Assembly: GCF_007995215.1 (NCBI RefSeq)
Contig: NZ_VCDK01000003.1
Coordinates: 1,116,001 to 1,180,000 of the forward strand
Length of the DNA: 64,000 bases
Source: Shimia ponticola
Lineage (GTDB): Bacteria > Pseudomonadota > Alphaproteobacteria > Rhodobacterales > Rhodobacteraceae
Direction of reading: 5' to 3'
In this document: positions 55,637 to 62,551 of the stretch, piece after piece
Position numbering within the stretch: position 1 is the stretch's first letter
Layout: each line of letters begins with the position of its first letter
Position numbers and translations under genes: made by a program
The notes under the pieces: generated by a model
Database searches by the model: none
What the model was told of the DNA's origin: nothing
The model's input: only the letters and a program-made list of their open reading frames with translations

Positions 55637-56350
55637 TCAGACAACAATATATCCCTGCTGCATGGCTCGTGCGACCGCATGGGTTGTATTCAATGCCCCA
55701 AGCTTGAACCGCGCACTCTCGATGTAGACCCTCAACGTATGTTCACTGATAGAGAGGTTTTGCGCGACTTGTGCCCGGCTATAGCCCACCGCCAGCAAGC
55801 TCATGGCGTCAATTTCGCGCGGGCTTAGGCCCTTGGTCGGCCCTTTGTCGGCCAGACCTTCGAATTCGAGAGCTTTTTGGTTGAAGACATGGGAGATCAG
55901 GATCAGGTCGTGATGATTTTGCGTTTGAAATTCTGCCCAAGTGTCATCATCGCAAGACGCATTGACCGAAAACAAGGCAAATTGACCGTTAGGGCCGCGC
56001 ATGGGGATCGAGTAACCTTGATTGCCTACCCCATACTCCAAAGCCTCTTTGAAGAATGCCCGAGCACCCTTGGAACTCCAATCCAGTTGCTTCCAGTCAG
56101 TAGGGTGAAACCGAGCATAACATCCTGAAATGACTGGGTCGACACGGAGATAGTCCTGCTCAAGATAGCGATCGACCCACGCGGTATCATAGGTCCCACA
56201 GCCGTACTGTTCGCCTTTTGAAGAGACCCAATGGTAGACTACATGCGCCACATTCAGCAGATCGCGAAGCTCTTCCGAACAGTCTTGCATGTCTTCTAGA
56301 GTTGAAACCTGTTCAAGCGCCTCGATAAACTGTTCGCGTGATCGTTCCAT
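55637..56350 (-). CDS. luxR: LuxR family quorum-sensing regulator
   Basis: A 237-residue regulator with an N-terminal autoinducer-binding domain (W58, Y62, D71, P72 and W86 match the conserved TraR ligand residues) and a C-terminal LuxR helix-turn-helix (GLSPREIDAMSLLAVGYS, AQNLSISEHTLRVYI). The ATG at 56350 is chosen by homology and overlaps the preceding small gene by 38 bases. With luxI downstream it forms a complete quorum-sensing pair. Confidence 0.93.
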   Translation of the reverse strand: MERSREQFIEALEQVSTLEDMQDCSEELRDLLNVAHVVYHWVSSKGEQYGCGTYDTAWVDRYLEQDYLRVDPVISGCYARFHPTDWKQLDWSSKGARAFFKEALEYGVGNQGYSIPMRGPNGQFALFSVNASCDDDTWAEFQTQNHHDLILISHVFNQKALEFEGLADKGPTKGLSPREIDAMSLLAVGYSRAQVAQNLSISEHTLRVYIESARFKLGALNTTHAVARAMQQGYIVV

Positions 56351-56513
56351 CGCTTTCAACCACCTGCAATGGTGCCCCCTGCGGGATCGACGCAGTTTCT
56401 GACAAGGCAACTCGCAGTGAATTCTCAAGTTGCAGCGCCAAGTTTGGCATATTGTTTCGGCACGCAAATCCGTGCAGGTCGCCCAGAACGTCGATCATCC
56501 AATTTTCGTCCAA
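56313..56513 (-). CDS. Small conserved-looking protein upstream of luxR
   Basis: A 66-residue, mostly helical acidic protein (DENWMIDVLGDLHGFACRNN, then MPNLALQLENSLRVALSE). It starts with TTG 56513 (CGAGG seven bases upstream) or ATG 56498, and its end overlaps luxR by 38 bases. The hydrophobic pattern and codon use look coding. I recall similar short proteins beside roseobacter luxR genes but cannot name a family. Translational coupling to luxR is likely. Confidence 0.55.
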   Translation of the reverse strand: MDENWMIDVLGDLHGFACRNNMPNLALQLENSLRVALSETASIPQGAPLQVVESDGTITRTVYRGA

Positions 56514-56534
56514 GGCCAGCCTCGTTAGGAAATG

Positions 56535-56561
56535 TTAACAGAACATTAACACAACCTTAAC
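56535..56561 (-). promoter_or_regulatory. Tandem CtrA-type boxes upstream of the luxR operon
   Basis: Three TTAA words at 56535, 56546 and 56557, each separated by exactly seven bases (TTAA-N7-TTAA-N7-TTAA), and each followed by C on the + strand. This matches the CtrA consensus TTAA-N7-TTAA twice. It lies 22-48 bases before the small gene/luxR start. Confidence 0.6.
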
Positions 56562-56594
56562 ACGAATTTGTTTTTTACCCCACTCACGTGTTTT

Positions 56595-56616
56595 GCCTCC
56601 CCAAAAATGGGGAGGC
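56595..56616. repeat. GC-rich inverted repeat between the ccr terminator and the CtrA boxes
   Basis: GCCTCCCCA-AAAA-TGGGGAGGC, a 9-bp perfect stem. No T tract follows on either strand, so it is a candidate operator or structural element of the luxR upstream region. Confidence 0.45.
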
Positions 56617-56654
56617 CTCGATCTCTATCCGACTGAGTCCATGCGAAAGCCACG

Positions 56655-56686
56655 AAAAAACCGGCCACCTCAAAGAGGCGACCGGT
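56655..56686 (-). terminator. Rho-independent terminator of ccr
   Basis: Minus strand: ACCGGTCGCCTC-TTT-GAGGTGGCCGGT with two mismatches, then six T residues; it begins 29 bases after the ccr stop. Confidence 0.85.
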
Positions 56687-56714
56687 CCTATTGGCTTTAC
56701 TAAAGGAAGTCAGA

Positions 56715-58004
56715 TCAGGCCTTACCGGCGTCCAGAACTTCTTCCAGTGTGCGCAGGCCAGTCTTTGGAGATTGCACCAGAACCGACATGTTGCCCGGCT
56801 TGTGTTCATTGCGCAGCATTTTCATATGCGCGGCCGGGATATCGGCCCAAGGGAACACTTCGGACATGCACGGATCAAGGCGACGCTCGCACATCAGCTT
56901 GTTTGCGGCCGACGCTTGCTTCAGGTGGGCAAAGTGCGACCCCTGCAAACGCTTTTGGTGCATCCACATGTAGCGGACGTCGAAGGTACAGTTAAAGCCG
57001 GTGGTGCCCGCGCAGATCACGACCATGCCGCCCTTTTTGCAGACAAAGGTCGAAACAGGGAACGTGCTCTCACCCGGGTGTTCAAACACCATATCGACAT
57101 TGTTGCCCTTGCCGGTGATGTCCCAGATCGCCTTGCCGAACTTACGAGCCTCTTTGAACCACTCGTTGTATTCCGGCGTGTTCACCGTTGGGAGTTGTCC
57201 CCAGCAATTGAAGTCCTTCCGGTTCAGCACGCCTTTGGCACCAAGCGACATGACAAAGTCACGCTTGCTTTCATCCGAAATCACACCGATCGCGTTTGCG
57301 CCTGCTGTGTTGATCAGCTGGATCGCGTAAGAGCCCAGACCGCCCGAAGCGCCCCACACCAGAACGTTCTGGCCTGGCTTCAGGTCGTGTGGCTCGTGCC
57401 CGAACAGCATCCGGTATGCAGTTGCCAGTGTCAGCGTGTAGCAAGCTGCCTCTTCCCAGGTCAGGTGCTTAGGACGTGGCATCAGCTGTTGGGCCTGCAC
57501 ATTTGTGAACTGAGCAAACGAGCCGTCAGGCGTTTCATAGCCCCAGATGCGCTGCGACGTCGAATACATCGGGTCGCCGCCGTTGCATTCCTCATCATCG
57601 CCATCGTCCTGGTTGCAGTGGATCACGACCTCATCGCCGACTTTCCAACGCTTGACCTTGTCACCCACAGCCCAGACGATGCCCGAAGCGTCGGACCCCG
57701 CGATGTGATACGGCGCGCCGTGACCGTCGAAAGGCGAAATCGGAACGCCCAGTCCTGCCCAGACACCGTTGTAATTCACACCAGCCGCCATCACGAGGAC
57801 GAGAACCTCGTTGCTGTCCAGCTTCGGCACATCAACGACTTCGACCTCGAACGCCTTATCAGGCTCACCGTGGCGTTCGCGGCGGATCGTCCATGCGTAC
57901 ATCTGCGCTGGGACGTGACCCATCGGAGGCATTTCACCAACCTCGTAGAGATCCTTGACAGGCGCGTCGTAGGTGAAAGCTGTGTCTTCGGCGTCCAGAG
58001 CCAT
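56715..58004 (-). CDS. ccr: Crotonyl-CoA carboxylase/reductase
   Basis: A 429-residue NADPH-dependent enzyme that reductively carboxylates crotonyl-CoA to ethylmalonyl-CoA, the key step of the ethylmalonyl-CoA pathway. It has the MDR fold with AGVNYNGVWAGLGVPISPF, the nucleotide site VLVWGASGGLGSYAIQLI and the long family-specific N-terminus (MALDAEDTAFTYDAPVKDLY). Length is normal. It ends at a terminator; the mutase ecm of the same pathway lies 1.7 kb away, divergent. Confidence 0.97.
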   Translation of the reverse strand: MALDAEDTAFTYDAPVKDLYEVGEMPPMGHVPAQMYAWTIRRERHGEPDKAFEVEVVDVPKLDSNEVLVLVMAAGVNYNGVWAGLGVPISPFDGHGAPYHIAGSDASGIVWAVGDKVKRWKVGDEVVIHCNQDDGDDEECNGGDPMYSTSQRIWGYETPDGSFAQFTNVQAQQLMPRPKHLTWEEAACYTLTLATAYRMLFGHEPHDLKPGQNVLVWGASGGLGSYAIQLINTAGANAIGVISDESKRDFVMSLGAKGVLNRKDFNCWGQLPTVNTPEYNEWFKEARKFGKAIWDITGKGNNVDMVFEHPGESTFPVSTFVCKKGGMVVICAGTTGFNCTFDVRYMWMHQKRLQGSHFAHLKQASAANKLMCERRLDPCMSEVFPWADIPAAHMKMLRNEHKPGNMSVLVQSPKTGLRTLEEVLDAGKA

Positions 58005-58086
58005 GGGTCGTCTCCTAATTTAGGGTCTTCAAAGTAGCGCCGCAGCGCAGAATCGCGCGGCTGTCGACACCGACCTAGAACGCCGT

Positions 58087-58101
58087 GCGCAACATTGCAA
58101 T
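58087..58101 (-). promoter_or_regulatory. TTGC-type motif upstream of ccr
   Basis: Minus strand ATTGCAATGTTGCGC, 83-97 bases upstream of the ccr start. It shares the word GCAACATT (on the + strand) and TTGCGCAC with the ecm upstream region. Candidate site for a short-chain-acyl-CoA regulator. Confidence 0.4.
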
Positions 58102-58125
58102 CGTATTTTGGTCTATTTTGAAATT

Positions 58126-59526
58126 TTATGACCCAGCGGGTGCGGCATTTTCTGCATTGTTTTTTTCTGCGACCGCAAAATCATGCTCAATGGAGGCCGC
58201 GTAGTAGCGCAGCAGAGGCAAATCATCGGGATTCACGACCCATTGGTCGCTGGTCTGAGAAATCACACGGCGCTGAAGCAGATGCTGAAGCGCCGCCTCT
58301 AGATGCGCTTTGCTTGCATCTGGGGTCGGCGGCGGGTTGCCTGCGAATTGCGGATGGGTGGTCATCAGACCATGAAAAGCGTCCTGCAGCGCCTGCGCGT
58401 CCAATGGACCATCCGCGGTCACAAGAAGCCGCGAAAGAAGCGGAACAGCCAAGACCGGCATGACATCCTGAATTGCGTGCATAAGGTCAGTGGCAAGCCG
58501 TTCGACTCGCAAATCCGCGGCGTATCGGCTGATTGGAACGGGGTCTCCGTAGACAACCGCGGCTGTTCCAAACCGCATGAAACGGCCCCGGACACGCAGC
58601 CAAAGTTTGCGCAGGATGAACCAGAGAATCACAGAAATCCGTGCCTGAAACCGCCGGGTGCCGTTCTGACCCGCCTGCACCAGAATGCGGTCTTCGAGCA
58701 CACGATCATAGTTGATGGCAACCGGCACAAAGACGATCTCAGGCCCGTCATCGCGATACGTATCCACCGCATAGGACAGCAGCCCCATCTTGGGCGCTGC
58801 CAACCGTCCGTCCAGGCTCAGTCCGCCTTCTGGAAAGATGGCCTGTGTGACCCCGCCCCGTGTCGACAGATCAATGTAACGTGCCAGCACCTTGCGGTAG
58901 AGCAATCCACGCGACCTGCGCCGGATGAAGTAAGCCCCCATGGATTTGATCAAACGCGATAGCGGCCAGACGCGCGCCCATTCGCCCACCGCATAGCTAA
59001 GGGCCGCCTCTTCGCCAGCGAGATAGGTCACCAGCACATAATCCATGTTCGAACGGTGGTTCATCACAAAGATAACCGTGGCGTCTTCTGGCAGGTTGGC
59101 CAAAACCTCGCCATTCTTCGGACCGGTTTGAACGGTATAAAGCGTGGTAGCCAGCCACCGCGCAGCGCGAATGCCGAAGCCAAAATAGGCAAAGGCACTG
59201 AAACTTGGCACGATCTCACGCGCATAGGTACGGGCCTTTTCAAAGGCCACGTCTTCTCGGACGCCTTCCTGCTCAGCGTATTCAAGGATCGCTTGACTGA
59301 CCTCGGGGTCGTAGATCAGCCGTTGGATCATGTCGTAGCGGCGCGCCAGTTTGAACGGTTCGATCGGGCGGGTCAGGCGTTCGTTCAGGCGAGCGATCAC
59401 ACGCTCGGCCCGACGGCGCAGAAACCAGCGCACGGACGGAAACAAGAAATGTGATGCAAACGTCACCGCTGCGAACAGGACAATCAGAATCAAAAGCCAG
59501 AGCGGCACCGCGACGGTTTCAAACAT
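58126..59526 (-). CDS. PlsB-like glycerol-3-phosphate 1-O-acyltransferase
   Basis: A 466-residue membrane-bound acyltransferase. One N-terminal hydrophobic segment (LWLLILIVLFAAVTFASHFL), the catalytic NHRSNMDYVLV (HxxxxD) near residue 156, and IFPEGGLSLDG near 226. It would acylate glycerol-3-phosphate or a related alcohol for phospholipid synthesis. It sits between ccr and ecm, transcribed toward ccr, 121 bases upstream of it. The link with the ethylmalonyl-CoA pathway is positional only. Confidence 0.87.
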   Translation of the reverse strand: MFETVAVPLWLLILIVLFAAVTFASHFLFPSVRWFLRRRAERVIARLNERLTRPIEPFKLARRYDMIQRLIYDPEVSQAILEYAEQEGVREDVAFEKARTYAREIVPSFSAFAYFGFGIRAARWLATTLYTVQTGPKNGEVLANLPEDATVIFVMNHRSNMDYVLVTYLAGEEAALSYAVGEWARVWPLSRLIKSMGAYFIRRRSRGLLYRKVLARYIDLSTRGGVTQAIFPEGGLSLDGRLAAPKMGLLSYAVDTYRDDGPEIVFVPVAINYDRVLEDRILVQAGQNGTRRFQARISVILWFILRKLWLRVRGRFMRFGTAAVVYGDPVPISRYAADLRVERLATDLMHAIQDVMPVLAVPLLSRLLVTADGPLDAQALQDAFHGLMTTHPQFAGNPPPTPDASKAHLEAALQHLLQRRVISQTSDQWVVNPDDLPLLRYYAASIEHDFAVAEKNNAENAAPAGS

Positions 59527-59625
59527 GCCGTCACCCTGTCAGGCTTTGGTCGTATGGTAAATCCGGCCATGCCGCGACGCAGCACGTTGACAAAGCCATA
59601 ATCTTTCAAGCATATGTCGCATCAA

Positions 59626-59642
59626 GCAACATTATTGCGCAC
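59626..59642 (+). promoter_or_regulatory. TTGC/GCAA inverted motif upstream of ecm
   Basis: GCAACATTATTGCGCAC, 21-37 bases before the ecm start, containing GCAA-N5-TTGC and the words shared with ccr. A TTGACA (59587-59592) with a weak CATATG 18 bases on is the best promoter candidate just upstream. Confidence 0.4.
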
Positions 59643-59662
59643 AACGATTCACGAGGTGTCCC

Positions 59663-61651
59663 ATGTCGCAGCCGCAGAATACAGCCGCCGAAAAGCCCGC
59701 AAAAGATCGCCCGTGGCTGTTCCGGACCTATGCGGGACACTCGACAGCCGAGGCGTCGAATAAGCTGTATCGCGGCAACCTCGCAAAGGGTCAGACCGGT
59801 CTTTCGGTGGCTTTCGATCTGCCAACACAGACGGGTTACGACAGCGACCACGAGTTATCGCGTGGTGAAGTAGGCAAAGTGGGGGTTCCTGTCTCGCACC
59901 TTGGCGACATGCGGACGCTGTTCAACGAGATCCCGTTGGAGCAGATGAACACGTCGATGACGATCAACGCGACCGCGCCATGGTTGCTCTCTCTTTATAT
60001 CGCTGTGGCCGAAGAACAGGGCGCGGATGTGTCGAAACTGCAAGGGACCGTGCAGAACGATATCATTAAAGAATACCTGTCGCGCGGTACCTATGTCTGC
60101 CCGCCCAAGCCGTCGATGCGCATGATCACAGACGTCGCCGCATACACGCGGGAACATCTGCCCAAATGGAATCCGATGAACATCTGTTCCTACCACCTGC
60201 AAGAGGCCGGTGCGACGCCAGAGCAGGAGTTGGCGTTTGCCTTGGCCACTGCGACCGCGGTTTTGGATGATCTGAAAGACAAGGTTCCCGCAGAGAACTT
60301 CCCCCAGATGGTGGGCCGCATCAGTTTCTTCGTGAACGCTGGCATCCGGTTTGTGACCGAGATGTGCAAAATGCGCGCCTTTGTGGACCTGTGGGATGAG
60401 ATTTGTAAGGAACGCTACGGCGTCGAAGACCCAAAAATGCGCCGCTTCCGCTATGGTGTGCAGGTGAACTCGCTTGGTCTGACCGAGCAGCAACCAGAAA
60501 ACAACGTCTACCGCATCCTGATCGAGATGCTTGCAGTGACGCTGTCCAAGAAAGCCCGCGCGCGTGCCGTGCAACTGCCCGCGTGGAACGAAGCGCTTGG
60601 CCTGCCGCGCCCATGGGACCAGCAGTGGTCGCTGCGGATGCAACAAATTCTCGCGCTCGAAACCGACCTTCTGGAATACCCGGACCTGTTTGACGGCAAC
60701 CCTGCCGTGGATGCCAAAACCGAAGCGCTGAAAGAAGGCGCGCGGGCAGAGCTTGCCACCATCGACGGTATGGGCGGCGCAGTTGAGGCCATCGAATACA
60801 TGAAGTCGCGTCTGGTCGAAGCAAACTCTGAACGCATCCAGACCATTGAGACCGGCGAAACCACTGTTGTCGGTGTGAACAAGTATCAGGCTGGAGAAAT
60901 CTCACCTCTGACCTCTGGTGACGAGGCCATCATGGTCGTCGACCCCGCGGTTGAGGCAGACCAGATCGAACGTCTGAACGCGTGGAAGGCTCAGCGCGAT
61001 GACGCCGCCGTCAAAGCCGCCCTCGCGGACCTGCGCCAAGCAGCCAAAGACGGCACCAACGTCATGCCCGCCTCGATCGCCTGCGCAAAGGCTGGCGTCA
61101 CCACTGGCGAATGGGGCGACGTCGTGCGTAGCGCCTTTGGCCAATACCGTGGCCCAACCGGCGTGTCGTCGAACCCATCAAACCGGACCGAGGGTCTCGA
61201 AGACATCCGAGACGCAGTCGCAGACGCCTCGACCCAACTGGGCCGCAAGCTGAAATTCCTGATGGGCAAACCCGGCCTCGACGGACACTCCAACGGCGCC
61301 GAACAAATCGCCGCCCGCGCCCGCGACTGCGGCATGGACATCGCCTACGAAGGCATCCGCCTGACCCCCGCTGAAATCATCGCCGCAGCCAAGGAAGAAA
61401 CGCCGCACGTCATCGGCCTGTCGATCCTCTCCGGCTCGCACATCCCGCTGGTCGAGGACCTCATGGGCAGACTCCGGTCGGAAGGCATGGATATTCCTGT
61501 GGTGGTTGGCGGAATTATCCCTGACGACGATGCGGTACGCCTGCGTGCGATGGGTGTTGCCAAGGTCTACACACCCAAGGACTTTGAGCTGAACCGGATC
61601 ATGTTCGATATTGTGGCGTTGGCTGTGCCGGAGCAGGTGGCGGCTGAGTAA
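59663..61651 (+). CDS. ecm: Ethylmalonyl-CoA mutase
   Basis: A 662-residue coenzyme-B12-dependent mutase (historically MeaA) converting ethylmalonyl-CoA to methylsuccinyl-CoA. The substrate barrel has WLFRTYAGHSTAEASN and LPTQTGYDSDHE; the C-terminal B12 domain has GLDGHSNG (DxHxxG, near residues 539-544) and GLSILSGSH. GAGGTG lies six bases before the ATG. Divergent from the PlsB-like gene. Confidence 0.97.
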   Translation: MSQPQNTAAEKPAKDRPWLFRTYAGHSTAEASNKLYRGNLAKGQTGLSVAFDLPTQTGYDSDHELSRGEVGKVGVPVSHLGDMRTLFNEIPLEQMNTSMTINATAPWLLSLYIAVAEEQGADVSKLQGTVQNDIIKEYLSRGTYVCPPKPSMRMITDVAAYTREHLPKWNPMNICSYHLQEAGATPEQELAFALATATAVLDDLKDKVPAENFPQMVGRISFFVNAGIRFVTEMCKMRAFVDLWDEICKERYGVEDPKMRRFRYGVQVNSLGLTEQQPENNVYRILIEMLAVTLSKKARARAVQLPAWNEALGLPRPWDQQWSLRMQQILALETDLLEYPDLFDGNPAVDAKTEALKEGARAELATIDGMGGAVEAIEYMKSRLVEANSERIQTIETGETTVVGVNKYQAGEISPLTSGDEAIMVVDPAVEADQIERLNAWKAQRDDAAVKAALADLRQAAKDGTNVMPASIACAKAGVTTGEWGDVVRSAFGQYRGPTGVSSNPSNRTEGLEDIRDAVADASTQLGRKLKFLMGKPGLDGHSNGAEQIAARARDCGMDIAYEGIRLTPAEIIAAAKEETPHVIGLSILSGSHIPLVEDLMGRLRSEGMDIPVVVGGIIPDDDAVRLRAMGVAKVYTPKDFELNRIMFDIVALAVPEQVAAE

Positions 61652-61817
61652 CCCTGCCGTTTTCACAACTTAAAGACGATTCGTAGGGCCCAGGGGCCCT
61701 GTCAATATGTGCGCGCACACAACTGAAAAGTTGATCAGGCGGCAAAATTGTTGCGCTTTTGGAAACTATAGATTCTCCATCTCTGCAAACGACTTACATC
61801 TAAACCATTGAAAAGAA

Positions 61818-61833
61818 TCACTTAATTAAGTGA
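61818..61833. promoter_or_regulatory. 16-bp perfect palindrome
   Basis: TCACTTAATTAAGTGA, a fully symmetric word 117-132 bases upstream of the VapA-like start, typical of a dimeric repressor/activator operator. Regulator unknown. Confidence 0.5.
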
Positions 61834-61896
61834 CCGAGCGCACATTTCAGAAGAAATATTGTTTTTGATCTACGCACAATCGCACCGCAACCTATG

Positions 61897-61927
61897 GGTG
61901 CATTCATCTTCGAATTTCGAATGCACC
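61897..61927 (+). promoter_or_regulatory. Leader hairpin of the VapA-like gene
   Basis: GGTGCATTC and GAATGCACC form a 9-bp stem around a 13-base loop, ending ten bases before the GGAGGA ribosome-binding site. It may control translation. Confidence 0.45.
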
Positions 61928-61949
61928 AACAAGTATTGGAGGAAAGTCT

Positions 61950-62477
61950 ATGTTGGACAACGACACCTATGAAGGTCAGGCCAAGGACCTGGCAATGGAG
62001 CAATTGCAGGCCCGCGCGCTGGAGCACAGCAAACAGCGCATTCAACAAATCAAGGATTTCGCGAAGCTCCAACCGGATCACCCCTACGCGAAAGCAAATC
62101 AGCATGTGCTGGAACTGGACACTCAGACGTCGTGGGACTCGGCCGGGGTTCTGTCCATGTCCGGTCTGGGCTGGTGGGCGCTGAACCTTTCGGCTGATGT
62201 CAGCCCGCCGCATTATCTCATCTACAATGCGACCGGTGGCCCTGACTGGGACATCGCGCTCTTCACATCCAGCGTGGCTGGCTATTTCCTCGTTGAACCA
62301 TCTTCGTTGCACGGTGACCTTGATTTCACACTGCAATCGGTTGCCGGTGTTGCTGGCGAGGTGTCTTTTGATCTGTATTACCCGAACAATGGCGGCCATG
62401 TTGCCAGCTTCCTCGGGGTCGTGCTGGGCTTCTCGGTCAGCAAGATCACAGGCTCTGGATCGATCAGCTACCACTGA
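61950..62477 (+). CDS. Small beta-rich protein resembling the VapA fold
   Basis: A 175-residue protein. The first 50 residues are a charged helix (AKDLAMEQLQARALEHSKQR); the rest is beta-rich: WDSAGVLSMSGLGWWALNLS, then IALFTSSVAGYFLVE and a C-terminal run DFTLQSVAGVAGEVSFDLYY...FLGVVLGFSVSKITGSGSIS. The hydrophobic/glycine pattern, ending in G-x-GS-G-S, parallels the Rhodococcus equi VapA beta-barrel. No signal peptide is visible, unlike VapA. GGAGGA lies seven bases before the ATG. It stands alone behind its own leader and terminator. Assignment is by pattern only. Confidence 0.55.
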   Translation: MLDNDTYEGQAKDLAMEQLQARALEHSKQRIQQIKDFAKLQPDHPYAKANQHVLELDTQTSWDSAGVLSMSGLGWWALNLSADVSPPHYLIYNATGGPDWDIALFTSSVAGYFLVEPSSLHGDLDFTLQSVAGVAGEVSFDLYYPNNGGHVASFLGVVLGFSVSKITGSGSISYH

Positions 62478-62494
62478 CAAATATTTCACATCCG

Positions 62495-62525
62495 GGGCGC
62501 TGCAGCATTGCAGCGCCCTTCTTTT
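62495..62525 (+). terminator. Rho-independent terminator of the VapA-like gene
   Basis: GGGCGCTGCA-GCAT-TGCAGCGCCC, 10 perfect pairs, followed by TTCTTTT; 18 bases after the stop. It may also serve priA on the other strand only weakly. Confidence 0.88.
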
Positions 62526-62551
62526 GAATCTCTTGGGACAAGGGGTCGTTC

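Larger units (their letters stand above)
61652..61949. other. AT-rich structured intergenic region before the VapA-like gene
   Basis: 298 bases, clearly less GC-rich than its surroundings. It holds no ORF, a weak GGGCCCaggGGCCC palindrome near 61688, the 16-bp palindrome at 61818 and the hairpin at 61897. A TATAGA word at 61767 is a possible -10 without a good -35. Confidence 0.5.
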
